A stretch of DNA of 64,000 nucleotides from a virus. The stretch lies in IMG/VR virus record IMGVR_UViG_3300007735_000800, positions 62,001 through 126,000 of that record; one strand, 5' to 3'. The notes beneath the pieces are model-generated. The model was not told where the DNA came from. It worked only from the letters and a program-made list of their open reading frames with translations, and made no database searches. Each line of letters begins with the position of its first letter. The first letter of the stretch is position 1. The translations under genes were made by a program, and so were the position numbers. Below, piece by piece: positions 35,392 through 43,552 of this stretch.

Positions 35392-37838
35392 TGAAAAAGT
35401 TAGAAGATTTTTTGGTAACAGGTCTGTTGAACGAGCAAGACAGCAAACAGGAAAAATTAGATCAAATAAAGAAAAGAAGAGCAGACGCACTCAAAGCATG
35501 GGATGAAGGTAAAATATCCCCCGATGATTATCGTAGAATAGCTTGGGAGTTAGGTAAAGAAGAGGATATTATAAACGGAAGATCTAGTGCTCCATCACAG
35601 CAACAACCAACATCACAGCCAACATCACAGCGAACATCACAGCCACAGTCAACAGCTCAACCACAACAGTCAATAGATCTTGCTTCAATCCCAGATGATC
35701 AATGGGATTGGAGAGAACATACTCCAGAAGAAAATAGACAAAGAGGAAGAGCAAAGGTAATAGCAGCACAAGCTAGAGATAAAAATCTTAGTGACGCACG
35801 CGACCCTAGAAGATCACCGAAGTATTACAGTACAAAGACCGGAATCTCTGGAACTCCTACTCAACATGCAGAAGCATCTAGAAGAAGAACAAATGAAAGA
35901 TTAGCACAAGGTGAAGAATTGGATGCAAATGATTTATTTGCTCTTCAATATATTGATAAACTTACACCAGAAGAAATTGAACAAAGACATGGATCTGTTT
36001 CTGGAAAAGCACCAAAATCTCAAAGTTATGAATTGCCAAAGGCTACCAGCATACTCCCAGATTCAGATCTTGCACCATCAACAGATAGAATAAGCTCAGC
36101 GTATTGGCCTACTTATGAAGATTTTTATAAGGCGACAGGCCAAAAATATGATGTTTTTAATCCATCACATAAACAAATTTTCTTTGATTTAGTTTCAAGA
36201 GGTGAATCGACAGTCGCACCAACCGCTGGAGTTGGTCAAGGGCCCGCATATGATTCTCTTGAATATCATACAATGAGAAGAAGACCAGCACAGATTCCTC
36301 AATTTGGACAACCTGAAGCCTGGTATGACACAGAAACAGGGACAACAGCACGCACAACAGAACAATCCAGAAGAAGAGCACAAGAAACTGAAGACATAGC
36401 AAATTTAGAATATGGATTGAAAAAACAAGATGCTGCTATAAGAGACATGGCATCGTGGACAGCCAACAGAGAAGCCAAACAAGATGCATTGAATCGTCTT
36501 CTGGGCCAAAATGCAAGTTATTGGAAGCAAGTTTCGGATCTTGGAAAGAAAAACGATCAGCAGAGACAGAACTATGCAAATGAAATTCAAAGAGATTTGG
36601 AAGGTTCTGCCGGAAGAACAATAGATGACAGTCAGATACCACCATCTAAACCCGGGCAGGGAAGACACATGGGTGATACTGACCAACAAAGAGGTCAGTT
36701 CAATATTGCAGACATGGATCTCGGGCCTGAACGACGTGGATCTTGGGACCCAATTGGGTCAGCAGTATCACAGGGAATTGTAAAGGCTGGTGAGACTGGA
36801 CAAAAAGTTGGACAAAAGATATTGGACATGATGAAAGTCCAATTGATGCAACCAACAATTCCACCAGAGATGGGAATGCATCCAGCCGATTCTGATTTCC
36901 AAAGAGGCCAATTTCCGATTTATGGAGAGGGAGAGGACGTAACTACAGAACCGCAAATGGTTCAGTCTATGAAAGTTGGTCCAGAACTACCAACCAAGTA
37001 TGTAGTTCCTGAATCCGAAGAATGGGAAAAATTATCAGAAACTGAAAAAGTTAATATGGCAGTTGCGGCAATGCAACGAGGAGAAGCTCACAAATTCTTT
37101 GGTGGAAGAGAAAAGAAGACTGGCGGGTTCATGGGAATTGGTGGAGAAAAGACAGGAAGATTTTCTGAGGACAATTCCGGTCAAACTCCAGAAGAAATAG
37201 CAAGATTGAATCGTGTAGCGAAGATGTTGAATTCTTTGTTGGACAAATACGATGCTGGTGTTAAAGGAGATCAGGCTGAAACTGCTCGTGGTGATGTAGT
37301 TGGTGCTGCTGTTTCGGATCTATCTGGCCAAGGCCAAAGCAGACCTCCTCGTAAGGGTTTTAGATATTATTCGCAGGCTCCCGGTGATGCTGCCAAAATA
37401 ATCTATAGGTTGACAAAAGGAAGAAAATTTTCCACTAAAGACATGGCACCAGAAGAAGAGGTCAACATAATTCCATCTGATAGGGAAGATGCCTTCGAAA
37501 AAGCATATGAAGAATGGTTGGCTACACATGGTGAAAGACTACAAGTTCCAATGAGAGTCGTTAATCCCAATGAAGAAGGTGGATATAATTCAGAATTGTT
37601 TAGCGGAACATCTGGACCTGCTTCAGAGGAACAATATCAATCTTCTCTGAAGAGAAGTCGAGCATACAACCAGGCAATGGATAGGGCCACAAAGGCTTTC
37701 GTTTCCGCAACAGGAAAAAGATCTCCACAATCTAACAGTGACATAATTCTATTCAATCAAATATTGATGAAGGAACTCATGAAAGCAGGATTTGATTATG
37801 ATGATGCGAGATTCTTAATACCAATGGAAGCAAGATAA
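35391..37838 (+). CDS. Large putative head-packaged protein, unknown
   Basis: 815 aa. N-terminus MKKLEDFLVTGLLNEQDSK, with an L-N-E site at residue 15. Long stretches are Gln/Ser/Arg-rich and disordered (a QPTSQPTSQRTSQPQ tract around residues 70-85), with ordered segments near 225-310 and 540-800 (EEWEKLSETEKVNMAVAAM, NSDIILFNQILMKELMKAG). No catalytic motif found. Coupled to the upstream gene. Confidence 0.55.
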   Translation: MKKLEDFLVTGLLNEQDSKQEKLDQIKKRRADALKAWDEGKISPDDYRRIAWELGKEEDIINGRSSAPSQQQPTSQPTSQRTSQPQSTAQPQQSIDLASIPDDQWDWREHTPEENRQRGRAKVIAAQARDKNLSDARDPRRSPKYYSTKTGISGTPTQHAEASRRRTNERLAQGEELDANDLFALQYIDKLTPEEIEQRHGSVSGKAPKSQSYELPKATSILPDSDLAPSTDRISSAYWPTYEDFYKATGQKYDVFNPSHKQIFFDLVSRGESTVAPTAGVGQGPAYDSLEYHTMRRRPAQIPQFGQPEAWYDTETGTTARTTEQSRRRAQETEDIANLEYGLKKQDAAIRDMASWTANREAKQDALNRLLGQNASYWKQVSDLGKKNDQQRQNYANEIQRDLEGSAGRTIDDSQIPPSKPGQGRHMGDTDQQRGQFNIADMDLGPERRGSWDPIGSAVSQGIVKAGETGQKVGQKILDMMKVQLMQPTIPPEMGMHPADSDFQRGQFPIYGEGEDVTTEPQMVQSMKVGPELPTKYVVPESEEWEKLSETEKVNMAVAAMQRGEAHKFFGGREKKTGGFMGIGGEKTGRFSEDNSGQTPEEIARLNRVAKMLNSLLDKYDAGVKGDQAETARGDVVGAAVSDLSGQGQSRPPRKGFRYYSQAPGDAAKIIYRLTKGRKFSTKDMAPEEEVNIIPSDREDAFEKAYEEWLATHGERLQVPMRVVNPNEEGGYNSELFSGTSGPASEEQYQSSLKRSRAYNQAMDRATKAFVSATGKRSPQSNSDIILFNQILMKELMKAGFDYDDARFLIPMEAR

Positions 37839-37842
37839 AAAG

Positions 37843-38049
37843 TTAAAGATTGGGATAACCAATTTCTCTGGTCCAATCCCATTCTTCCCATAAAATCTTA
37901 GCAAGCTCATCGTCGGGATCAAACCGACGATGTTCTAATTCTGCCAATCCAGAGGCAGAAATGGGAGCTTCAAGCTCCCATGAATACCAACGCCATTCCT
38001 TTTCCCCTAGAAGTTTGTTCGTTATCAAGCAACGAACTTCTTTTTGCAT
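37843..38049 (-). CDS. Small Trp-rich protein
   Basis: 68 aa with six or more tryptophans (KEWRWYSWELE, WEEWDWTREIG) and acidic. It lies next to the minus-strand gene at 38051 and both are embedded in a plus-strand late region. No family recognised. Confidence 0.6.
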   Translation of the reverse strand: MQKEVRCLITNKLLGEKEWRWYSWELEAPISASGLAELEHRRFDPDDELAKILWEEWDWTREIGYPNL

Positions 38050-38050
38050 C

Positions 38051-38299
38051 TTAGTTCATCATTAATCCGGTAACACCAGATGTCATCGATAAAATTGAGT
38101 AAAATTGATTTGAAAAATAATTTGGACCTGCAGCAAGATTGAAGTTAAATGCTATGGTACCACCTTGATCATTTAAAACATAGGCAGTAAATCCTGTTGT
38201 TGTGGCTGTTGCGCCACCCAACATTAAAAATCCCTTGTGTTTAGGTAATTTTGTTGAGCCTGTTACAAAAGTGTTTCCTGTTAGATATTTGTCATACAT
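38051..38299 (-). CDS. Small beta-rich protein, possibly structural
   Basis: 82 aa, Gly/Thr-rich and beta-forming (GGATATTTGFTAYVLNDQGG), like a fibre or decoration fragment. A minus-strand TATAAATA late box ends 8 nt before its ATG, as part of a palindromic TATTTATAAATA shared with the plus strand. Function unknown. Confidence 0.55.
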   Translation of the reverse strand: MYDKYLTGNTFVTGSTKLPKHKGFLMLGGATATTTGFTAYVLNDQGGTIAFNFNLAAGPNYFSNQFYSILSMTSGVTGLMMN

Positions 38300-38307
38300 G
38301 TTATTAA

Positions 38308-38319
38308 TATTTATAAATA
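38308..38319. promoter_or_regulatory. Palindromic divergent late promoter
   Basis: TATTTATAAATA reads TATAAATA on both strands and separates the divergent late genes starting at 38299 and 38351. Confidence 0.5.
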
Positions 38320-38350
38320 CTTTTGTACCTGTATTAAATAATAAATAAAA

Positions 38351-38542
38351 ATGAAGAACATTCGTGAAGGAAACCTCTACAATATAGAAATGGATATCTC
38401 AAAAGTTAAAAATCCATCACAAGTCGGGTTGGAGAGTTGGAAACAAAAAGTTAGAAAACAAATATTGCAGAGTTTAATTAGACAAAAAACACCAAACATT
38501 GAAAACATAATAAAATCAATATTTGGAGAAACGCTAGAGTAA
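38351..38542 (+). CDS. Small basic late protein
   Basis: 63 aa, basic and helical (ESWKQKVRKQILQSLIRQK). An N-terminal YNIE could be a prohead-protease site. It precedes the 38545 gene by 2 nt. Function unknown. Confidence 0.5.
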   Translation: MKNIREGNLYNIEMDISKVKNPSQVGLESWKQKVRKQILQSLIRQKTPNIENIIKSIFGETLE

Positions 38543-38544
38543 TT

Positions 38545-39330
38545 ATGGCAAATAAATCAAACTTTCAACTATTGGCAGAAAACCTTTCGGATGAAATCAA
38601 AAATTTAAAAAGAGAAATATCTTTTAAAAAGTTTTTGTTAGAAATTTCAGGTAATCCAAATGTAGATGGTATGGTGGATGAATATGCTACTACGCAAGCA
38701 GATGCACTAGCTAACACCGGAAAAATAGCAGGTTTGGGTGTAGGAGCCGCAGCAAATGCTTCTGCAATAGTTGCAAATCCAAGAGTTGTAGTTCAAAGTT
38801 TGTCTTTAAAGGGAGCCGAGCCATTTGTTATATCTGAACCAAATATGCAAGGCGGAACACGAACTGGAAAACCCATAGTTCAAAATATTGGTTTTGGAAT
38901 GGGACTTGGTTACGATCAACAGACATTTAACAACGCCTTAAATTTCGTTAGGCAATATTCAACAGTTGATTCTGCAATGAGTGATGCAGAAACCGATGAT
39001 CCAGAACAATCAACTTACATAAATTGGAAAACAATGAACTCTGCAGTTCACAATTACCAATCGCAAAGAATCAAAGATCAATTGGCCAGAGCAGGCATGT
39101 TTAATGGATCTATTACCGACCCTTATTCACAAGGTTTAGCAGATACATATAATCTTAATTTGATGTTACCTGGAAAACTGAGAAAAGTAGTAGATGACAC
39201 TGCAAACTCAATACTGGGAAAACAAACATCAAAAGGCAAACAAGTAAATGGATACGTAAGAAATCTCTCTAGAGGAGAATTTGATAGATTTGCAAATACA
39301 TGGAGTCAAAATTCTAGAAAAAATAAATAA
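38545..39330 (+). CDS. Putative head-packaged protein with coiled-coil leader
   Basis: 261 aa. The first 35 residues (NFQLLAENLSDEIKNLKREIS then FKKFLLE) combine the coiled-coil leader shared with 39349, 40464 and 44499 with an L-L-E cleavage site. Downstream, a Gly-rich segment (about 55-125) and a helical C-terminus. Function unknown. Confidence 0.55.
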   Translation: MANKSNFQLLAENLSDEIKNLKREISFKKFLLEISGNPNVDGMVDEYATTQADALANTGKIAGLGVGAAANASAIVANPRVVVQSLSLKGAEPFVISEPNMQGGTRTGKPIVQNIGFGMGLGYDQQTFNNALNFVRQYSTVDSAMSDAETDDPEQSTYINWKTMNSAVHNYQSQRIKDQLARAGMFNGSITDPYSQGLADTYNLNLMLPGKLRKVVDDTANSILGKQTSKGKQVNGYVRNLSRGEFDRFANTWSQNSRKNK

Positions 39331-39348
39331 CAATAGGAATCACAAATA

Positions 39349-40389
39349 ATGAATTACCTCACAAACTATTACAAAAACTTATCGGAAAAATTACAAACTC
39401 AAGTCAATTTACTTGAGAACAGAGCTCAACAATTAAACGAAGCCATCGCAACTACAACCGTGTATGGCAATCGCCCCAATGTTGGTGATTCACAATACAG
39501 CGGAAGCTATATGTATGGTGATTACAACGGAGATGGCGTTGTTGACGGTGCCGATCTTGGCATCGCCTTAGGTGGATATGGGCAACCAGGATATGATTAC
39601 CAAAACGTTATTCAAAACTGGACAGGAAACATGCAAGCAGCTGGTCCAGCATTCCGTTCCACAAGAATCAACAGAGGCCAAGGAGTACGAGGCGCTTCCG
39701 ATATGGGTGTTGGTTCCGCCCCACAATTTGGTGTTGCAGGTTCAGCAGGTGGATATGGTGGTGCAGCCAGAGCATCAGTTGGTGGAAGACCAACAATGTC
39801 TGATGTTGGCTATGGTGGACAAGCCATGGGAGCTGCAGGCCCAGCAGGTGGTTACGGTGGACAAGCAAGAGGATCAGGTAGAGGTAGTTCTCCAACCTCA
39901 GGTGGAGGAATGGGTGGGGCACAAGGATCTCTTCCCGGAGATTACAATGGTGACGGTCGCGTAGACGGTGCAGACATCAGTTATGTCTTAAACAACTGGG
40001 GTCAATTCGGCCAACAAGATCTCAATAACGTAAACAGCAACTTTGGTGGCCGGTTTGGAACACCGACACAATTCCGTTCAACTTCATCTAGAAGAGTAAA
40101 CAGCAGAGATATGGAATCAGCTGGTGGCTACGGTGGACAAGCAGGTGGAGGCTTATACGACCTAAACGGTGATGGCCGTGTAGATGGTGCTGATCTCGGA
40201 TTGATGTTAGGAAACTATGATCAATACGGAAACGCTGGAATCAGCAATCTAATTGCTAACTGGTCTGGTGTAGATACAGGCGTTGGAGTTCCTTCTTATA
40301 GAGCAGCTGGAGGATCGAGACCTCTACCTCGCCCAGAGCCAGGTAAGGGAACAAACGTCAGCCCATTCAGACGCCCAAGACCGCGCTGA
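39349..40389 (+). CDS. Coiled-coil leader protein with three dockerin-type repeats
   Basis: 346 aa. Residues 1-31 are the leader (NYYKNLSEKLQTQVNLLENR..QLNE). Three calcium-loop repeats follow: DYNGDGVVDGADLGIALG (about 61), DYNGDGRVDGADISYVLNNWG (about 199) and DLNGDGRVDGADLGLMLGNY (about 275). Linkers are Gly/Ala/Arg-rich (SAGGYGGAARAS). Type I dockerins bind cohesins in cellulosomes and also abound in planctomycete secreted proteins; half-repeats like these may simply bind calcium. Unusual for a phage. Confidence 0.7.
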   Translation: MNYLTNYYKNLSEKLQTQVNLLENRAQQLNEAIATTTVYGNRPNVGDSQYSGSYMYGDYNGDGVVDGADLGIALGGYGQPGYDYQNVIQNWTGNMQAAGPAFRSTRINRGQGVRGASDMGVGSAPQFGVAGSAGGYGGAARASVGGRPTMSDVGYGGQAMGAAGPAGGYGGQARGSGRGSSPTSGGGMGGAQGSLPGDYNGDGRVDGADISYVLNNWGQFGQQDLNNVNSNFGGRFGTPTQFRSTSSRRVNSRDMESAGGYGGQAGGGLYDLNGDGRVDGADLGLMLGNYDQYGNAGISNLIANWSGVDTGVGVPSYRAAGGSRPLPRPEPGKGTNVSPFRRPRPR

Positions 40390-40408
40390 TAAAAACTTAA
40401 CTTTAGAA

Positions 40409-40438
40409 ATAACTCGCCAAGAAATTGGCGAGTTATTA
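40409..40438 (+). terminator. Terminator-like hairpin
   Basis: Perfect stem AATAACTCGCCAA / TTGGCGAGTTATT with a GAAA loop and an AT-rich 3' flank, between two dockerin-repeat genes. Confidence 0.8.
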
Positions 40439-40463
40439 TTTAATAAATACTTTGGAGAGAATT

Positions 40464-41813
40464 ATGAATCCACGACTTCTATATCTTAAAAATTTAACTC
40501 AAGTTCTTCAAGAAAAAGTTGTTGTTCTTGAAAATCAATTGAACTTATTACATGAAACAAGTATGTTTACAAGCCCATCTGGTGAAGTTGTAGATTTTGA
40601 TACCACTGCAGGAGGACATGTATACAAACCAAACATCATTGCAGACAAATATGCAATGGGTGTTCCAAATCAAGGAAAACCAAGTTCTCGTGACAGAACA
40701 TCTACAACATTCAGAGGAACCACTGTAGATTATGATCCAAATGATCCTTCGTGGCCATGGAACCAACCTGGAGCCAACGGACTTGAAGGTGATTTTAATC
40801 AGGATGGTATAGTAAATGGTTTCGATCTGGGTATAGTATTCGGTAATTGGGATCAAAATGGATCCGATGGAACCTGGCAAGTTCCAGGAGGCGGAAGACT
40901 GTTTGGTGTTGTTTTGGGTCAATGGGGGCAAACTGCCACAAATACCGGTGGTGGTGGAGGGGGCGGTGGAACCGAAACTGGTGGTGGAGCTGGAGGTGGT
41001 GGGGGAACCGAAACTGGTGGAGGAGCTGGAGGTGGCGGTGGAGCTGGAGGTGGAGGAACTGAAACTGGTGGTGGGGCTGGTGGAGCTGGTGGTGGTGGGG
41101 GAGATTTTGATCCATCAAATCCCTCATGGCCGTGGATTAGTGGAAACGGACTGTTTGGTGATTTCAACCAAGATGGTAAAGTAGATGGTTTCGATCTTGG
41201 AATTTTTAGTGGAGACTGGGCACCATTATTTCCATCAAGTGGAAATTGGTCACAGTCTTATTGGTATGGACAAATAGCTGGTGCTGTTGGGAATAGTACG
41301 GGTAGTGGTGGAGGAGGCGGAGGTGACGGAGGTGGCGGTGGAGCTGGAGGTGGAGGAACTGAGACTGGTGGAGGAGCTGGAGGTGGTGGAGGTGGAGGAA
41401 CTGAGACTGGTGGAGGAGCTGGAGGTGGTGGAGGTGGATCTGAACAACCTCACTGGCCATGGGATTCAGCTTATGGTGGAAATGGAATAGAATGGGATTT
41501 CGACCAAGATGGTACAGTAAATGGTTTTGATTTAGGTATTTTATTAGGTCAATGGGGAGAAAGAGGACCCGATGGAACCTGGCCAACCAATATTAGTGGT
41601 TTACAGTTAGGTACACTTTTAGGAGCATGGCCCGCAGCACAAACTGGTGGTGGGGCTGGTGGCGGTGATGGAGTCGGTGGTGGACCAGACTTTGGAGAAA
41701 GAACATATGGATCGCCATCTGTAAATCAAGGAAATGTTTCTTATTATGATAAATTCCTTTTCCCAAGAAAAGAAACAAAATTTTCTAGAACAAGAAGTAG
41801 AAAAGGTAAATAA
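40464..41813 (+). CDS. Coiled-coil leader protein with three dockerin-type repeats and Gly-rich linkers
   Basis: 449 aa from ATG 40464 (GGAGAG upstream; an upstream ATG at 40425 lies in the terminator hairpin). Leader YLKNLTQVLQEKVVVLENQL.LLHE, then DFNQDGIVNGFDLGIVFGNWD (about 112), DFNQDGKVDGFDLGIFSGDW (about 233) and DFDQDGTVNGFDLGILLGQWG (about 346), joined by GGGG/TETGGGAGGGG linkers of 20-40 residues. Each repeat is preceded by a P.WPW motif. A paralogue of 39349 in design. The Gly linkers are DNA-repetitive and likely length-variable. Confidence 0.7.
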   Translation: MNPRLLYLKNLTQVLQEKVVVLENQLNLLHETSMFTSPSGEVVDFDTTAGGHVYKPNIIADKYAMGVPNQGKPSSRDRTSTTFRGTTVDYDPNDPSWPWNQPGANGLEGDFNQDGIVNGFDLGIVFGNWDQNGSDGTWQVPGGGRLFGVVLGQWGQTATNTGGGGGGGGTETGGGAGGGGGTETGGGAGGGGGAGGGGTETGGGAGGAGGGGGDFDPSNPSWPWISGNGLFGDFNQDGKVDGFDLGIFSGDWAPLFPSSGNWSQSYWYGQIAGAVGNSTGSGGGGGGDGGGGGAGGGGTETGGGAGGGGGGGTETGGGAGGGGGGSEQPHWPWDSAYGGNGIEWDFDQDGTVNGFDLGILLGQWGERGPDGTWPTNISGLQLGTLLGAWPAAQTGGGAGGGDGVGGGPDFGERTYGSPSVNQGNVSYYDKFLFPRKETKFSRTRSRKGK

Positions 41814-41816
41814 AAT

Positions 41817-42002
41817 TTAATACAAGTTTTTGAAGAACTCAGCAATAGTCTTGCTGAGTTCTTCTTTTGTTTTAATTAATTTATTGTATTCTTTTTCAGT
41901 ATCCTTGCCATCGGTTTCAAGTCTTCCAATTTTATATTGTACATGCGCAAACTCAAAGACCATTTCTTCAATTTGTTTTGAGGTATATTCTTGACTTGGC
42001 AT
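41817..42002 (-). CDS. Small coiled-coil early protein
   Basis: 61 aa from ATG 42002, chosen because a -10 box ends exactly 6 nt upstream. Helical and charged (EFAHVQYKIGRLETDGKDTEKE). The terminator hairpin of the opposite late gene lies inside its 3' coding sequence (41831-41867). Function unknown. Confidence 0.65.
   Translation of the reverse strand: MPSQEYTSKQIEEMVFEFAHVQYKIGRLETDGKDTEKEYNKLIKTKEELSKTIAEFFKNLY
41831..41867. terminator. Bidirectional terminator inside a coding region
   Basis: Stem GAAGAACTCAGCAA / TTGCTGAGTTCTTC followed by TTTTGTTTT on the plus strand. It ends the plus-strand gene 40464-41813 and at the same time encodes the C-terminal residues of the minus-strand gene 41817-42002. 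Confidence 0.8.
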
Positions 42003-42008
42003 GCGCAT

Positions 42009-42036
42009 AATATATACTGTTGAGTGTAAAAGTCAA
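42009..42036 (-). promoter_or_regulatory. Leaderless-type promoter of gene 41817-42002
   Basis: -35 TTGACT (42031-42036), 16-bp spacer, -10 TATATT (42009-42014), 6 nt to ATG 42002. Confidence 0.65.
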
Positions 42037-42041
42037 GAAAC

Positions 42042-42113
42042 GCGGATGTAACTCAATGGTAGAGTGCTAGCCTTCCAAGCTTGCTGTTGAGGGTTCGAAT
42101 CCCTTCATCCGCT
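42042..42113 (+). tRNA. tRNA-Gly(UCC)
   Basis: Acceptor GCGGATG/CATCCGC, D-arm AACTCAATGGTAGAGT, anticodon loop CTTCCAA (TCC), T-loop TTCGAAT. CCA not encoded. First of a three-tRNA cluster. Confidence 0.93.
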
Positions 42114-42115
42114 TT

Positions 42116-42187
42116 GCCACTTTAGCTCAACGGAAGAGCAGTGCTTTTGTAAAGCACAGGTTGCGGGTTCGAATCCCACAAGTGGCT
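42116..42187 (+). tRNA. tRNA-Thr(UGU)
   Basis: Acceptor GCCACTT/AAGTGGC, D-arm AGCTCAACGGAAGAGC, anticodon loop TTTGTAA with TGT, T-loop TTCGAAT. 2 nt after tRNA-Gly. Confidence 0.93.
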
Positions 42188-42190
42188 TTT

Positions 42191-42272
42191 GCGAGTATAC
42201 TCAAGCGGTCAACGAGGACGCGCTGTAAACGCGTTGGCATTGCCTACGGGGGTTCGAATCCCTCTGCTCGCA
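42191..42272 (+). tRNA. tRNA-Tyr(GUA)
   Basis: Acceptor GCGAGTA/TGCTCGC, anticodon loop CTGTAAA with GTA, a long variable arm as expected for bacterial Tyr tRNA, T-loop TTCGAAT. 82 nt. Confidence 0.92.
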
Positions 42273-42275
42273 TTC

Positions 42276-42294
42276 GGCAGACTATAACTCTGCC
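42276..42294 (+). other. Isolated hairpin after the tRNA cluster
   Basis: Stem GGCAGA / TCTGCC with 7-nt loop CTATAAC, shaped like an anticodon arm but without other tRNA arms. Probably a processing or termination hairpin. Confidence 0.5.
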
Positions 42295-42298
42295 ACTA

Positions 42299-42306
42299 TA
42301 TAAATA
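42299..42306 (+). promoter_or_regulatory. T4-type late promoter TATAAATA
   Basis: Exact TATAAATA ending 5 nt before ATG 42312. Confidence 0.6.
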
Positions 42307-42311
42307 TTTGT

Positions 42312-42713
42312 ATGCAAAACTTATTTGAAAATTGTTTGACATCTAAAAAACAAGGTTCGCTGGGCGAGGCAAAAGCAGTTTACGAATATACCAAATTGGG
42401 TTTTATAGTTTCAAAACCATTACAAGATTGTGATTATGATCTAATAGTGGAAAAAAATGGCTTATTAAAAAGAATTCAAGTTAAAACAACCACACAAATT
42501 CCCAAAGGCAAATATTTTGTTTGTAATTTAAGAGTTCTTGGTGGAAACCAATCGTTCAATACAGCAAAAAATAGAAATCCAGAAGCGTATGATGAATTAT
42601 TTGTTTTAGCAAATAATGGAGATTGTTGGAGCATTCCAGTAAATAATTTTAATGCATTAAGCACTTTAACTTTAGATAAAAGATTTGAACAGTATAGATT
42701 GACAACTAAATAA
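42312..42713 (+). CDS. PD-(D/E)XK endonuclease, I-Ssp6803I-like (putative homing enzyme)
   Basis: 133 aa. GSLGEAKAVYEYTKLGFIVSKPL provides the family N-terminal Glu helix, DCDYDLIVEKNGLLKRIQVKTT the D...(Q/E)xK active site (D then QVK), and NNGDCWSIPVNN the tail. This is the layout of the PDDEXK_5 group that includes I-Ssp6803I, a homing endonuclease found in a tRNA group I intron. Its position between tRNA genes and tRNA-like sequences fits a homing enzyme. It could also be a free-standing restriction-like nuclease. Confidence 0.7.
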   Translation: MQNLFENCLTSKKQGSLGEAKAVYEYTKLGFIVSKPLQDCDYDLIVEKNGLLKRIQVKTTTQIPKGKYFVCNLRVLGGNQSFNTAKNRNPEAYDELFVLANNGDCWSIPVNNFNALSTLTLDKRFEQYRLTTK

Positions 42714-42719
42714 TTTTAC

Positions 42720-42815
42720 GCGTAGTCAAGCAGCTGAGGATAAACGGCTAGGCTTATATGGACCTAAGTTTCTAGAACTGAGGGTTGAGAATGGGTGCAA
42801 GTCCCTCGCTACGCT
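42720..42815 (+). ncRNA. tRNA-like RNA, unresolved
   Basis: 96 nt with a perfect-length acceptor stem (GCGTAGT/GCTACGC). GAGGG (42780-42784) can pair with CCCTC (42803-42807) as a T-stem, but its loop would be 18 nt rather than 7. A hairpin CCTAAGT/ACTGAGG with 7-nt loop TTCTAGA shows a CTA triplet after a T33-like base. The arms do not all fit one canonical cloverleaf, so isotype is left open. A TTTT spacer follows. Confidence 0.45.
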
Positions 42816-42818
42816 TTT

Positions 42819-42932
42819 GGTGATCGGCGTGGTGAGAACACGCAGTCTTGAGAAGAGTCTTGCCAGCGTAAAACGGTCTACGATTAATTGACCGACAAAG
42901 CTGGGCAAATGGGTTTAAATCCCATATCACCT
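42819..42932 (+). ncRNA. tRNA-like RNA with extra arms, unresolved
   Basis: 114 nt. Ends GGTGAT/ATCACC pair and the T-arm ATGGG-TTTAAAT-CCCAT is perfect. Inside are a 5-bp hairpin GCGTG/CACGC with loop GTGAGAA, and a two-level hairpin CCAGC/GCTGG enclosing CGGTC/GACCG. This is about 30 nt too long for a normal tRNA. It may be a tRNA with an insertion or a decayed tRNA. Confidence 0.45.
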
Positions 42933-42935
42933 TTT

Positions 42936-43550
42936 ATGCATAACATTAACATTCCACATTTTTATTGTCTTTTAAGAAAAGAACATCTTTACCAAGATGA
43001 AAAATTTAAAGGTGAATATGAAAAGGTAACGGTTTTTTCAGCTCAGTCTAATCCAGACCGAGCGATGCTTTTTTCTGTGATGTTGGACAATGGAACCATA
43101 AGAAGCAGAGTTCCAATCAATAAACTCTGCAGTAGAGAATCTGCAATTCAACCATTGGATCATTTGCAGCTATGGGATTGCTTCTCTATGAATTGCACGG
43201 TAATTTCATATGATTATTTGAAGGGTTCAAGGGCAAAAGTAATATTCAAAGATAAGACTTATTCATGGGGAAATTACATGATGACATTTGATTGGTATGA
43301 CAATCCATACAGCGATGCCCCCACCCAATATAAATGTCTTCATATGATTGAATTGGATAATGGAAATTATGCATTGCAGCCAAACAACAGAATTTATTGG
43401 AAACATATGTCTTTTGTCACAAAACCATTTCCAATGAATCCAGATTACAAAGTTGACAACAAAATTTATAGATGCGAAGACAAGAGCGACAGATGGATTG
43501 TCACCGGTGATGATGATCAATATTATTATGATATAGAAGAAGATAAATAA
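42936..43550 (+). CDS. Conserved phage protein of unknown function
   Basis: 204 aa from ATG 42936; the longer frame from 42888 would start inside the tRNA-like element and is rejected. Aromatic-rich, mixed alpha/beta (FDWYDNPYSDAPTQYKCLHMIELDNGNYALQPNNRIYWKH). Such proteins occur in T4-like marine phages without assigned function. It ends 2-10 nt before the tmRNA acceptor piece and is probably co-transcribed with it. Confidence 0.65.
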   Translation: MHNINIPHFYCLLRKEHLYQDEKFKGEYEKVTVFSAQSNPDRAMLFSVMLDNGTIRSRVPINKLCSRESAIQPLDHLQLWDCFSMNCTVISYDYLKGSRAKVIFKDKTYSWGNYMMTFDWYDNPYSDAPTQYKCLHMIELDNGNYALQPNNRIYWKHMSFVTKPFPMNPDYKVDNKIYRCEDKSDRWIVTGDDDQYYYDIEEDK

Positions 43551-43552
43551 AA

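Noticed and set aside
40900-41700. Possible CRISPR or tandem-repeat locus
   Set aside because: The repeats are in-frame Gly-rich linkers between dockerin units of a coding gene; no spacer pattern.
42276-42294. Hairpin with anticodon-like loop considered as a further tRNA
   Set aside because: No acceptor, D or T arm around it; only one stem.
42888-42935. N-terminal extension of the gene at 42936
   Set aside because: It lies inside the tRNA-like element and T-arm.
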